Of a stretch of DNA of 64,000 nt, positions 11,369 to 23,149 are shown piece by piece (the stretch's first letter is position 1; each line of letters starts with the position of its first letter). The translations under genes and the position numbers were made by a program. The DNA comes from Datnioides undecimradiatus. Lineage: Eukaryota; Chordata; Actinopteri; Lobotiformes; Datnioididae. The notes under the pieces are model-generated. The model was not told the origin of the DNA and made no database searches. It was given only the letters and a program-made list of their open reading frames with translations. The DNA lies in contig WARS01000043.1 of the NCBI GenBank assembly GCA_008933995.1, forward strand, positions 6,172,477 to 6,236,476, written 5' to 3'.

Positions 11369-11959
11369 GTCGTTAATATTAAAGGAGGCCGTGGCAGAAA
11401 CGTCTAAATGGATGCATTGTGGGGGGCTGAGGGTCTGTGGAGGAGCGGGGAGCACGGCAGCGCATACAGCCAGCGGCATGAAGAAGTGACACCGACCTGC
11501 TCCTTTCCCCTGCGTTTGAATATAAATAAGAATAAAAGTGCTCCTGCAAGACGTCAAGCAGCCTCCAAATGAAGTGTGAACATGTGAACGCGAGAGCTTC
11601 AGCGGCGCCGCCTGCAGGCTGCAGGGTGGAGCAGAGCATGTAGATGGAGCACACGGGCGTGTTAGCAGTCATGCTAATGTTTGAAGAGCTGGTGGCTGCA
11701 GGTCCGAGTTGTGTGATGATCCTGGATCAGAGCTGCAGGATCAGAGTCTGAGCTGTTATTAAGTCCCAGTGGTCAAAGGCACTGCAACTACCCTAAAATG
11801 CATTGATCCTGGGTTGGACACATCCGCACAGGTTGAATAAAAGCCGTTTCATTTGCATGAATATGTTGCGATGGGACGAGTCGCAGCGATCTGCTGTTGT
11901 TTAGACTCGTTAACCTGCAGTCAGCGCTCTGTTCAGACTCAAAGTCCATATTTCTAATG
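11031..11959. other. Noncoding DNA with a (CA)n repeat
   Basis: A pure CA repeat occupies 11339-11367, and an ATTTGCAT octamer lies at 11851-11858. No gene is recognised; the frames across the CA tract encode only Cys-Val or His-Thr runs. Confidence 0.6.
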
Positions 11960-12125
11960 TTCACTGCGACCTTTGACCTTTGAACACCGAGTCAGATCAG
12001 CTCATCTCTGACTCCAGGTGGACGTTGGTGCTTCGGTTGCTCCTGATTCACCACGCTGACCTTTAACCTTTGACACCAGAACCTTTCATTTCAACCTCGA
12101 GTCAAACTGAATTCATCCTGATCGA
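11960..12125 (-). repeat. Decayed dispersed repeat with DR1 cores
   Basis: CGACCTTTGACCTTTGAAC (11967-11985) and TGACCTTTAACCTTTGACAC (12057-12076) lie 90 bp apart. The text between them (TCATCTCTGACTCCAGGTGG) resembles a repeat I remember from many fish genomes, which carries GACCTTTGACC and a following TCATCCTTGAGTCCAAGTGG-like stretch. The family name is not known to me. On the minus strand the cores are AGGTCA direct repeats spaced by one base. Confidence 0.4.
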
Positions 12126-13615
12126 CACGTTGCTGCTGCCGCACACGGCGATGGCTAAAGTGCTAATAGACCTATGGGAGGCGCCGCTGTGGCTCCTTTC
12201 AAAATAAAAGCATTATGTGTAAACAGCTTCATCCTGAAACAGGAAGTAGTTCATCACCTGGAGAGTCTGACTGAATCAAACTCATTGACAGTTTAATATT
12301 CCTTAAAGTTGATGTTGGATTTGTTTTCGTTAAACAGCAGCGATGAGTAACTGATCCAGAGTCAGAGACAAATGTCTGGCTGTTCTGGGTTTAAAAGGAT
12401 TATTGGAGCGAAGTTTGAATCTGGAGCCTGAGCGTTGGAAACACCTCCCGCTCGCTCTCCTGTCCGACCGCCAGTCCGCTGCAGCTCTCAGCGTCCATCT
12501 GTCACGGCGACGAAGCACTTTATGGAAATGCTTTCTGGCTGGAGGTGCTCGGGCTGCAGATGCAAACTGTCTTCACTCTGAATTATTATAAATGGGAAAC
12601 ACTCACAGAGACGTTCCTCTACATTCATTCTCTCTCTGCTGTGGGACGCTCTGCCTCGCGCCTTTGATGCCGCTCCCTTTCAAAGTAAAACAAGACATGA
12701 ATTTAACATCGCCGCTGTTTATCTCGGCTGCCGAGGCTCGAGCCGCTTTCAGATGCAGAGAATTTCCTGCGGCCATGTTGCTTAGAACAATTTAGCAGTT
12801 CAAAGTTGTTTTAATGTGTCTGCGTGTGGCTCCGCTCAAAGAACTTGCCAGCACTTTTTCAAAGACTAACAGTAGAATTAACATCAAACGCCTCGGTGTT
12901 GCTCCATCGTCGAGGTTGCGCGGCGCTTGAAAGCAACTGTTTAACATCCATTTTTTATCAGCCATCTTTGAAGAAGTTGTGGAGATGTCGGCGTGCAGCA
13001 CGAGCCCACGGTGTTCGGTTTGGTTTGGGCGTGTGTTGTCTGTGATCCGTCGCGCAGCCTCGGGTCACGCTGAGCTACGTTTGTTCGCCCTTTTCTTCTT
13101 CTGTTCTCCTTCTTTCCGTCCGCTCATCATGCTTCTCCCGCGGACTCAGCGGGGAGGGCAGCGGTTCACCTCCGAGAGGAGCGGCGAACAGATTTCCCCT
13201 CAGCCCAAACAAGAATCGGCCCAACAGGTCCTTTCATCTCTGCAAAATGCTGAATGAAATATTAACGCTCCTCTCAGCGTGTTGTCTCGCATTAAAACCT
13301 TGTTGCAGAGCTAATTTGACGACACGACCGAGAAACAGTTTAAAAACAGCCTCGCACCGCGTCACTCGTGCAGCAGTTTCACCGAATGTGTCGTGTTTCA
13401 ATCTGAAAACCTGCTGCGGCACCGAATCATCATCAGTTGGATCCTACTTTATATGTGCAGCCCCAGATCACAACAGAGGTTATCTGAGGACGCGTCACAT
13501 ACACGGCAGGTCCAGACCGACGAGGTATCGATTCCACGCAGCGGTTTGGATCTAGGTGGGCACACATCTGCTCTGACTCGACCTCAGACCTTTCTGCATG
13601 TGCAGTTCACAACGT
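12126..13615. other. Unremarkable noncoding DNA
   Basis: A weak island of AT-rich words occurs at about 12680-12800. Nothing else is recognised, and open frames are about 100 codons or fewer. Confidence 0.5.
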
Positions 13616-13649
13616 AGCTGCTGCAGCTGCAACTTAAGCTGCAGCAGCT
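13616..13649. repeat. Perfect 13-bp inverted repeat (hairpin)
   Basis: AGCTGCTGCAGCT (13616-13628) and AGCTGCAGCAGCT (13637-13649) are exact reverse complements around the 8-base loop GCAACTTA. The stem is too short for a microRNA precursor and has no poly-T tract of a bacterial type. It may be a cruciform-prone site or paired E-box/CAGCTG sites. Confidence 0.85.
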
Positions 13650-14231
13650 TCAGCTGTGAATCATTGATTAGTGCTCCAACATCCTGATCAGACCAGAAAT
13701 CACAGCTTGGCCTCATTTAATTGACAGATCGCACTCATTTTTACCCAAACTATGATCCTAACCACGTAGTTTGGTGCCCAAACCGACCAAAGTGCAGTGT
13801 TTTCAGGCTCAGTCATCACATCGTCCATCTTTACCCCATCAAAGTCGTCAGGACTGCACGTTTACAGGTGAGACTGGGTTTGTTTCACTTGCTTTGCGTC
13901 TGGGTTTGATGTGTAGGTGCTCAGAGATGTGCACAGCCTCCACCTGGACCATCATCACAGTACAAAGTCTGTGTTTGTGGCTCCTCATGTCCGACAGACT
14001 CAGCAGACAGGCCTGTCTTTGGGGTGCACACCTGCAGACGCATCGCTTTAACTGAAACACACCTGCGAGCTGCAGTCGGTCGTACCTGTGCATTAAACTG
14101 TAGCGCGGGCAGATCATATTACAATAACTGTCTCTGCTGCTTCTATTAAACCTCGGCTGCATAATCAGACACCTTAATACAACGCAGCGATGTTCGCAGC
14201 GACTGGAGGCTCTTCAGCGGCTGACTGACAG
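13650..14231. other. Unremarkable noncoding DNA
   Basis: No feature is recognised. Two overlapping open frames of about 100 codons on opposite strands look random. Confidence 0.5.
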
Positions 14232-14282
14232 CGGGTGACAGAGGTTGCAGGTACGAATCCGCCTGGACGCTTTCTATGTCGG
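14232..14282 (+). mobile_element. tRNA-derived SINE fragment
   Basis: GAGGTTGCAGGTACGAATCC followed by GCCTGGACGCTTTCTATGT matches, with small changes, the box B region and first downstream bases of tRNA-type fish SINEs. In those, GGTTCGAATCC is followed by CGCCTGG and CCTTTCTGTGTGG. Box A and the tail are not recognisable, so only a 50-bp scrap remains. The family assignment rests on memory of the consensus. Confidence 0.5.
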
Positions 14283-15187
14283 TCACCTGCCAATCAAAGC
14301 GATGTCATGTTCCACCGAAGGCCCTCGCTGTCTGCTGACACTGTCAGACGGCGCTGAGGGCAGCAGCGGTCACAGCTGCTGTTGTTTCTGAGCGACTGCT
14401 GGAAACACTTTCCAGGAGCAACACTCTTCATTTAAAAAGTTGAAATATATTTAACCTCTGGTGCTCTGCGCCCCGAGTGCTCAAAATATGCGAAGCCGCC
14501 GGGAGCTGCGAGTGATTTCTTTAGAAATGATATTAAAGAGAAGTCAGAGTTTCTCCCAGCAGACGCACGACCCAAAGCAGCGCTGCAGCCACAGAGTCAC
14601 GACTGTCATCGAATCAAAGGGAACCTTTATCTCACCCTGCTCCAGAAAGCTCCACAGAAAGCTCACACACGCTTTATTCTCCCGCTACAGTAAATGCTGG
14701 AGAGGCAGACTGAGAGATGCTCCAACTTACAGCACAGTACACAAAAACAGGCGCAGCGATTCAGACGGATACCGTGCATCAGAATAAACACGCAGAGACG
14801 CGGCTGCTGCGTCTGATCCAGTCGCTCTGTATGATCGCGACACAAAGGACGATCGGGCGCCCCCCCCACAATGCATCCATTTCTCTGTTGTCACTACAAA
14901 GTGCACGGTCACACAGTGCAGAGCGGCAACGCTAACTGAGGAGGTCATAATGAAGCAAACAGCCAATCAACAGGGAACTCTGACTGTCAGCTCCTCTGTC
15001 CATTTCAGCCAAAACGGACAGTTTCACCCTGAAACCGTGCAGCTGATTTCCCCTGATTCTGTTTACACGCTGCTCCTCGATGCAGAGATTCACTGATATG
15101 TCTGTTTGAATCCCAGGAGCAAATCCTGGCTGACTCCAGGAGTCTTACCTAATCTAAAGGTGATATAGATGCTGCTTGGCTGTTTCT
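14283..15187. other. Unremarkable noncoding DNA
   Basis: Nothing recognised apart from CCCCCCC at 14862 and short random frames. Confidence 0.5.
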
Positions 15188-15200
15188 GTTGCCTAGCAAC
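15188..15200 (+). promoter_or_regulatory. RFX X-box, near-ideal
   Basis: GTTGCCTAGCAAC has two perfect inverted RFX half-sites separated by one base, the classical X-box arrangement. It sits in otherwise plain DNA. Function is inferred from the motif. Confidence 0.5.
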
Positions 15201-15835
15201 AACTGATGCTACCTTTCTGTGAACCAACATGCTAACTGTTGGTTTTTCATACCAAAACACAAAAAAAGGAGCAAAACAACAAGAAGTGCTTCCACCAAAC
15301 GACAGACGCTGGTGACGTCTGCAGAGAAACCTGCTGAGGGTCAAAATGCTCTGCCTGTTGACGTTTAGCTGTTTTGAGCAATGTCGGGTGGCCACGAAGG
15401 AGAAAGCTCCTCGCTGGTTGAAGGAAGAAGAACAGAGAGGACGGCGCCTTCGTTTGGTGAAGGGCTCTTCCTTCATGTGTGGACCAGGCATGTGTTGAGG
15501 AACTCGTTCACGTTTCATGGCTTCGGTTGGCTCCAGGATCTTTGGGTTTTGGGAGGTTCAGGTCCTTCAGATGATCAAATATCATCTTCTTGTTAGTTCA
15601 GTTCAGAAAGCCAGGTCGGAGGTTTGCAAGGTCCATGTTGGTGGCGTGTTTCTGTGTGGGCGGGGCAACAGGAAGCAGCATCCCGTATGTAAATGCGCGT
15701 GCATCGACGTGACCTCTGTGTGACCTCAGCTGCCGCTCTGGGCCGGTGTTCAGCTGCTGCTCATCATCCTGCAGTCAATTACGCTGTTTTTCACCAACAA
15801 AGACACTCCACAGAAATAACGTTTCTTTCTTTCCA
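15201..15835. other. Unremarkable noncoding DNA
   Basis: A 142-codon minus-strand frame crosses 15090-15518. It has no recognisable domain, and its plus-strand counterpart is also open in part, so I do not call it. Confidence 0.5.
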
Positions 15836-16160
15836 GGCTCTCGGGTAATTCTCCCATAATCCTCTCTGTTTTGGGTCAAGGAGCTTTGCGACGGCGTCAT
15901 GTATGATTGCATCTCGACCGGGGTCACCTTGCACTTCAGTGGCGCGGCGTTTGGTTTTCCCTCAGTCTCCCGCCATCGCTCTTTTTGTTTTCTTCCAGAG
16001 GAAGCTGATGAGAATAATCTACATGCCAGAGAGAGAAAAGGAGCGAGACGGAGAAAAGAGGGGAAAGACGGCGCGTCAAAACTTTGAGACGGAAGGCGAT
16101 GATGCAAGTCCGAGGCAAGACGCCTAATACCCCCGGCTAACGATCCAGCAACTGGAATGC
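15836..16160. promoter_or_regulatory. Candidate conserved noncoding element
   Basis: This unrepetitive block has CATGTATGATTGCATCTCG, a pyrimidine run ending in TTCCAG (15987-15999) and GAGAATAATCTACATGCC. The pyrimidine-AG could mimic a splice acceptor, but no recognisable coding sequence follows. Regulatory function is inferred. Confidence 0.28.
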
Positions 16161-16928
16161 AAACCCTCGGTGAGCTCAGGTGGGGAGCTTTGGTTTGAGG
16201 AGGGGAGGAGGCTTTTTAAGTGTTGGGGGGGCTCATGGTGTCACTCCGCTTCGAGGCCTTTGACGGCGTTGTCACTTCCTCTTCCTGCAGAAATATCTCA
16301 GAGGCAGCGAGCGATGATCAAGGAGCGAGGCTGAGGATGCAGACACGACGCCTCTGCACTGCGAGCAACGCGCCGGAGTTCAGACTGCACAGTCACGAAC
16401 ATCTCAACAGGTCGAGTCTTTCATTAAAGTTTGTGAATAATGGTCTAATTAAACCTCGTTATCTAAAACTATTGGTGAAATGAAGAAATCTGCTGCGGGA
16501 AAAAAGTGAAATTCTCTTTATTTTGGCTGATTTTTCCTGTGGAAGGCCAAATATCACAGGAAGTCATCTCAGGTGTCTAGTTTTAGCAGTGAAAGAGTGA
16601 AGAAAGTCTGCAGCGATGGTGAAAAACACTGTTACAATTCATTTTTAGCACATTTTAAACTAATTTCATTGGTCTCTCGTTGCCTCCTGACTTCCTGTCT
16701 GTGGCTCTCAGCTCCGATCCCATTGGTTCCCGCTGATTGCAACGCCTTCACTGTTGGAGTCCAACACGGCGGCAGGAGCCAGAGGAACGCCGGGCCTGTG
16801 TTCGCCCTCCTCCTGAGGGTTAACGTGAAGTTCTGCTGAAAACGTCCTGAGATCTGGCAGGAAGCTGGATTTTTCCCAGCGTACAGTTTTATCTGCTGTC
16901 CTACATTTACAGCCCAGCCTGGATGTTC
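16161..16928. other. Unremarkable noncoding DNA
   Basis: No gene or repeat is recognised; the frames are short. Confidence 0.5.
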
Positions 16929-16972
16929 CTGGCCTCCTCCTCCTCCTCCTCCTCCTCCTCCTCCTCTTCTTC
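16929..16972 (+). repeat. (CCT)n trinucleotide repeat
   Basis: CCT is repeated about 12 times and then degenerates to CTT. The minus strand reads as an Arg run, which explains the poly-Arg open frame there. Confidence 0.95.
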
Positions 16973-17263
16973 ACAATGAACACATGAAAACACAGGCGAG
17001 CTTCCCTTTTTATCTCCTGACACTTCAAAGGGAATCCATGCAAAATTTAACGCGCCTGCTTTACCACCAGCGCGGCTCATCGATCCGTCCCCGCTGCATC
17101 AGAGTGAAGGCGTCTCACCGGGGAGAGGTGGGCGGAGGTGAGGCGGGGGAGGAGCGGGTGAGGAGTGACAGGTGGCTCCGCTGTAGAGTCGAAACCAGCG
17201 ACTGAAGCGTCTTCCTTCGGTGAATCCTTAAACCACACAAGGCCGGCGCCGGGGAAGTCTATG
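16973..17263. other. Unremarkable noncoding DNA
   Basis: Mixed GC-rich sequence without recognised features. Confidence 0.5.
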
Positions 17264-17350
17264 CACACAGACACACACACACACACACACACACTCACAC
17301 GCACACACACTCACACACACACGCACACACACGCACACACACACACACAC
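17264..17350 (+). repeat. Interrupted (CA)n microsatellite
   Basis: This 87-bp CA tract is broken by CTCA and CGCA units. The interruptions suggest an older tract than the pure repeats nearby. Confidence 0.95.
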
Positions 17351-20300
17351 GCTGACATTTGACCATCTTTAACAGAATAAAACATCACAAACCTTCACAT
17401 TAACTCGACGTTCTCCAGGTGCACCAGGACATTTCCTTTTCATATATCGTCCTTACGAAGCGGCGACTGCGGCCTGAGGACGTCTGCGTGTGTCTGTCTC
17501 TGCAGCTGCAGCAGCTACGGCGCAGCTTCACTGCCTCTGAGCGCCGGATGGACGCCGTTTAATGAGCTGACACGCCTCAAACACTGGCACGCCGAGCTGC
17601 TGGAGTGTCTGACACCCGAACATGAAAAGTGGAGGTCATGTTGCTGAAACAGAAGAAGTCTGGGGCGCAGAATTAGCAGTTTTAGCTTTTTCTGGCTAAA
17701 AGAAAACAGATGAATCAAATGAAATGAGTGCGTAAAGCGAAGGTGAGAGGCACAGAAGGCTCGTCAGGGAGTGACCTGTCTGTCTGACGTCTGCGCCAAC
17801 GTTTTACAGCTAATACAGGTTAAAGGCTGCAAACACACACAGATAAACCGGACGGACACAGGAAATCATGTGCTTTCATTTCTACTGTGATGTTTCATGT
17901 TGTTGAAGTGGACGTTAAATATGGCGTCTGCTCACAGGGTTGGCCATGTTGTCATCAGGTGACCTGTGCTGCGAGGCGTTTGTGCACTGTGTCTCTGCAC
18001 CTGAAACATCACACGCTGCTGCAGGAAGAAACGTTCGTGTGCACAGACTCAGTTCTTTCACATAAAACACGAGTTCCAGAGACGTGTAACGCTGCACCCT
18101 GCACATACGTGACGCTCATGTGACATGTTTCAGCTCTTCTTTGTTCTGCCTTTGCACACGTATGGGTAATGATTGTGTGTCGGGTTCACCGCAGCGCTGA
18201 CAGCTGACTGGAGCTGCAGCTGATGTGCAGCAGAGGCGTGCGCTCAGCACCGTGCGCACTGTGAAACCTTTGTTCTTCACTGGCTCTTCTCAAAGTGAAT
18301 GCTCTGCACACAGCAGGTGTGTTGTTCATAGTAGTTATTATTTAAACTGCAGAGAGCGACGCCAGAAATCATGTTTTGGATTTATGTTTCCTGTGTGTGA
18401 GGCAGCTGCAGGGCAGACTGAACTTGTTGCATGTTTAACCTGGTCACAGCTGCAGAGGATCAGCTTCTCCACGTCTTTACCGGGTTGTTGCATCAAAGGC
18501 CGACTTCAGCTCCAAGCTTTGGTCTTTGTGTTCACCTCTGTTCAACGCTGTTGCTCCACACTCACCTCCTTCCCTCCTGCCATCGTCCACCTCTCTGAGT
18601 GTGTTTCATTAGACTTCTTTAATCTCCCCCCCCGGGTCTGCACGCTGCGTTTGGGGTCGGCTCGTTACTGAAACAGTTTCAGGAATTATCTTGTGTCTTC
18701 GTCTGTGAGCTGTCACAGTGAAATAAATCATTAATGCTGAGAAAGTCCTCCAGAAGGAGAACGAGTTTCCTGCAGCAGCGAGCAGAGCTGCAGCTCAGCT
18801 GGTCTTAATTCACCCAGAGCACACCGTCCTGCTGAAGATAGTGCAGACGCAGACGGGTCAGAACTCAGACGATGTGTATCTGAAGTCTCTTTGTTGGGCT
18901 GCTTCAGTCCCGTCTGTATCTGTGTGGAGCAGGTCAGCAGACAGCATTCGCGGAGCTTCAGAGAGGAGAGCGCAGTAACCTCTGAGGGTGCAGCACCACC
19001 GTCTAATCTCACATCACAGCCTGCTGATGGACAGCACAGCTAATGGAGTCTCAGTGAGGTGGCGGCAAGGAGGAGGAGGAGGAGGAGGAGCAGCCAGCAG
19101 AGGGCCGGGGCCGGAGAGCGGCGGGCGGAGAAGCTGCGACCACCAACGGGCTGCGACTACAAGACATCTGAGCGTTATCTTACTGCGTGATGTTCAATGA
19201 TGAGATGTCATGTGACACATGAACAGAAACACGGGTTTGACTCAGGAGACAGTTTATTTTGTCCTGCATGAAACAAAAAATCAAGTAACTTTCAACTTTT
19301 ACCCGTGAATGAACTGAAGCACAGCTTAACATGGGTTTAAAATGGGCTTAAAGCAGGTGTCTGCACGGCACGCAGACGGTCCGGGAGGCTGCAGGTCTGC
19401 AGGCCGTCACGCATCGCCTCTTCAATCCAAACACCCATCTTAATATGTTTTATTATATATTTAACAATGTTCAGGGGCACAGATCTTATTTCATCATCAT
19501 CACAAGAAGAAAGAAGAAAGCAGTGGACGATTTGGTTTTAATCAAATGTCTGTTTTCCTCTGAAAGACCTGTCAGCATGGAGGACTTTTACAGTGTGTGC
19601 AGCATTTCCATCCCTGTCAGTGGTGTGAGGAGCGTTTTCATAACCACAGCTGATGTCTGAACCAAGGAGGCAGCATGGAGGAGGAGAGGGCTCCAGATGA
19701 CTCAGATGGACTGAGTTCAGGTTCGTTTAGTCAGTAAAACAATGAAAAGAAAAGTGTGTAAGACGACTGGACACAGAAACACACTCTGCAGACAGGAGGC
19801 AGCCTTCAACCTCTGCAGGCGGCTGCAACACGGAGCAGCTCCTGCAGCGGCACTGCTAACGGCTAAAGCTGTCTTAAACTTAAAACCAGCCGACAACAAG
19901 CTAACAGCGCTAAAGGTCAACCTGCAGCTGCGGGTCCACATTTGTGTCACGTTGCAATCGGCTGAAAGCACAGAGAGCTGCAAAACGTCCTGCATTCAGC
20001 AGGTTTTCACAGCAACATGAAACATGAAACATGATCAGAGTGTCTGAATGTTGGCGTAACTCTCTGCATTAAGGGTTGATGTGGGGCTAAACTGAAACAA
20101 CGTGCTGAACGATGCAGCAGAATCAGCTCCATCCTGACGTTCTGATGAAGACACTGATCAGAGCAGCTTAAAGCAGCTCGAGCTCCTCCTGAAAGTCGTC
20201 CTGTGGCCTTGCTGGCGCCGCCGTGGTCGCCGTGTGTTTGCAGGTCCGACGATGGAGCTGCGGCGGGTTTGTGTGCAGCTGAATGTGGTGGACTCAGAGT

Positions 20301-20518
20301 TCAGCAGAGGTCAGGTGCAGAGCCTCGGGCCTCAGACCTCCACGCTCTCTGACCTCACTGCTGCCGGACACCAAGGGACCAGGTCTCATTGGCTGATCCT
20401 GCTGCCTGGCCCCGCCCCCGCCCACAGGGGGAAAGTAGATAAAGCACATCATCGGCTGCAGCTGATGCGTGGATCCTCGACTCCGCCATTGTGCAGCACT
20501 TTATTCACACACACAGAC
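17351..20518. other. Long plain noncoding interval
   Basis: Roughly 3.2 kb without any candidate regulatory block or mobile element that I recognise. A (GGA)n tract lies at about 19072-19091. The 148-codon plus frame at 18225-18671 has no domain signature and no flanking splice pattern that I trust. Confidence 0.5.
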
Positions 20519-20519
20519 A

Positions 20520-20566
<47 letters not shown>
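20519..20566 (+). repeat. (TAA)n microsatellite
   Basis: ATA/TAA repeats about 15 times without interruption. Confidence 0.97.
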
Positions 20567-20569
<3 letters not shown>

Positions 20570-21260
20570 TATAAAAAGACTCAAAATCCCCCAAATTGAC
20601 TGAGCCTTGGAAGCCGGCGCCTGTCGACAGGTAAATCTCACCCTGCAGCTTTACATATTCATAACCGCAGACGAGTCTTTGCTGAAAAACGATAATAAAT
20701 TCAATGAGAATAAAAACAGAGAGGCGCTCGCTGCATCACGCTCGCTGTTTTCCCGGCGCTGCGGCGGCGGGGGGGGGTCTCTGCGAGCTGAATCTCATCC
20801 CTCCGCTTGTTTACTTTATTACCTTGTTGCAAGTTTCTGAACAGCACTCCAAGCGATGGGCTTGTCAATTATGCATATTGCATATTAATACTTAATTTTA
20901 TTTGATTTGCCTTTCCTTTGCTGTTAATCCATGCACAAACAAGCCGCGGATCCTTCAGTGCGGAAGACGAGCACCGTCTATAGGAAACTGAAAACGCCCC
21001 AAAACCAGTAAATCTGAGTAATTAACTCCTTCCTTCACGCTCGGCGGAGAGGGGTTTTTATTTTAATGATTTGATTCACTGATCCTTTAAATTCAGCCCC
21101 GCAGGAAGAGACGCGAATAAACCTCCGTCTTCATTTATTGTCTTTGTGGCCTTTCGAATCAGGCGATAAAAGCCTCATTGAATTTATGAAACGCAAAAAG
21201 CCGAGCGCGCCTCGGGCCGATGCGGTCACTTCACTGATGCTTCAGACGACGGGCGCATCC
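20567..21260. promoter_or_regulatory. Strong candidate conserved noncoding element
   Basis: This is one of the clearest enhancer-like blocks. It contains TTTACATATTCATAACC (20652), a homeodomain/POU cluster at 20865-20912 with ATGCATATTGCATATTAA (20871-20888) and ACTTAATTTTATTTGATTTG, then GAGTAATTAACTCC (21016) and TTTTATTTTAATGATTTGAT (21055). The 7-mer GCATATT is tandemly doubled, like paired POU half-sites. There is no coding frame of note. High AT content against GC-rich flanks is what conserved developmental enhancers often show; conservation is inferred. Confidence 0.55.
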
Positions 21261-21730
21261 GGGTGACTTCCTGTCATCTGACACGCGAGCTCATCGAACC
21301 GCCGGCGTGTGTTTCTGCGCCGGGCGTCGATGGCGAGCTTCAAAGGACAGAAGTTTGATTTGAAATCGATCAGTCAAGCACGAGGCGACGGAGGAGACAT
21401 GGCCGCTGCGTGTGTGTGGAGGCACGCCGGACGATCTGCTGATCAGTATCCAACACATCAAACGCCGCTGCCCCCGTTTACCACGACGACCATCCTCTGC
21501 AGCTGATGGTCACCCATCAGGTCGACGGCGGCGCCCAGCACCAACAGGAAGTCAATGATGTCAAATCCACTTCCTGTTTGACTGGATTATAAGATTGATT
21601 ATATTGATCTGACACAGGTTAAGACAAACATGGCCGCCGTAATGATCATGTGATTTGTGATCATTCTGTCATTCTCACTCGTTTCTGTCCAACATCATTT
21701 TGCTTTTCGCTTTGTTTTCCCTCCTTATCT
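21261..21730. other. Unremarkable noncoding DNA
   Basis: No feature recognised. Confidence 0.5.
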
Positions 21731-21761
21731 GTCCTTCCTTCCTTCCTTCCTTCCTTCCTTT
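21731..21761 (+). repeat. (CCTT)n tetranucleotide repeat
   Basis: CCTT repeats about 7 times inside a longer pyrimidine-rich region (21700-21870), which accounts for the open frames there. Confidence 0.93.
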
Positions 21762-22000
21762 CTGCTCTTTTAAATCACTCAGCTCCATCTTTCCTTCCCT
21801 ATCTCCTTCTCTTTCCTCCTTTCCTCCTGCTTCCTTCCTGCTCCATGTTTTGTCTTTTCCTCCGTTTTGTTGCTTTTTAGCTTCTGTCTGTTTGTGTCTG
21901 AGGAGCTGACATCAGCGGTTCGGGACACGTTGTGTTGTTTTGGTGATGTGATGTCACTCTGTGATGTCAGAGGGAAAAAAACTAGGTTATGTTTTTTCAG

Positions 22001-22076
22001 TGTGTGTGTGTGCACGCGTGTGTGTGTGTGTGTGTGCACGCGTGTGTGTGTGTGTGTGTGTGTGTGTGTCTGTGTA
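22001..22076 (+). repeat. Compound (GT)n microsatellite with GCACGCGTGTG blocks
   Basis: The GT tract is interrupted twice by GCACGCGTGTG (near 22012 and 22036). Alternating purine-pyrimidine runs over about 70 bp are prone to form Z-DNA. Confidence 0.95.
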
Positions 22077-22350
22077 GCACCATCCTACTTTACCTCGTCT
22101 AATTGCAATTACCAGCGGTGGCCCGGGCTATTATCGTTTTGACAGTTTACAGAAGTTTCTTTATTAAAGAGCTGAGAGCGTCTAAGTGGGTTAGGTGTCT
22201 TGAGCTTTTGCGCTGGCGCTCCTGACAGACTCCGTCTTCCCGCTCCTTAATTGCTTGCACCTCGGCAGGTCGGAGGCGAGGCGCTCATGCCCCCCCCCAA
22301 CTCCCCGCTTGCCGCCGTCCCACCGAGGACTAATCTGGCGCCGGTTAATG
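22077..22350. promoter_or_regulatory. Strong candidate conserved noncoding element
   Basis: It holds the perfect 12-bp palindrome TAATTGCAATTA (22100-22111), two homeodomain cores facing each other four bases apart. CTTTATTAAAGAGC, a TTAATTGCTTGC word (22248-22259) and GACTAATCTGG follow. The 11-mer TAATTGCTTGC recurs in the block at 60.5 kb. No coding potential is seen. Confidence 0.5.
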
Positions 22351-23149
22351 AAGCTCAGAAAACAAATCTGATGAAAACGAAGTGGGGGGGGGGGGGGCGT
22401 CAATAAACTCACTATTTATTCAGTTTAGTCACAACTAAACAGGAAACTTCACGGATCCTCCGTCTGCCTGTGAAAACTGGATTTTAACGTCAACACATTA
22501 AAGACGAATGAAGCACAAAACAAACACGACCTGAGTCGACTCTCAGACACCCTGCACGTCTTTGCTGCGAGCTGCGCGGCCGGCCTCGTGTGAAACACAG
22601 AATCCTGGTGTGTTGCAGTAATCGCTGCTCCTGCATGTGAAGCTGTTGTCTCCGGCCTGAACGCAGGGTAACCGGGGGCAACGGCTGCACCACGTAATGT
22701 ACAATGGGGGAGGACGTGCTGCTGTGACGATCGAGAGTATCTGGGATCTAATGTGTCGGCACGTTCCCTGAAACATTTGAAACAAACACGAGCTCAACAC
22801 GCAGCCATCATGTCTGTGTAAATGCGGCGTGATCGTGACCACGGGGCGATCCAGCCCGACTGTGGTCGTCTCGTGTGGCGGGCTTTGACAGTTGTTACTT
22901 CCTGCGTGTTGTTGACCAGCTGGGCTTTGATTCGTCTGACTGACACCTGGCGGGCGGGCGGGCGGGGGGGTACATGTCGCACCCTCTGCAGCAGGCACGC
23001 GCAGTAGCGTGCACGCCCCTCATCCAACCCCCGGTGGCGCGCTCGTGCTCGTGCTCGTGCTCGGGGGGTCAGCAGCGGTTTAAGGAATAATCTGTAAGAC
23101 ATAAATTAATTGTCAGAGCTGTCAGCGACGAGAGCAGCAGCTCTGCAGA
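22351..23149. other. Noncoding DNA with poly-G and GCTCGT repeat
   Basis: There is a G run at about 22384-22398 and a (GCTCGT)n tract at about 23040-23063. The 151-codon minus frame at 22543-22998 has no recognised domain. Nothing else stands out. Confidence 0.5.
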
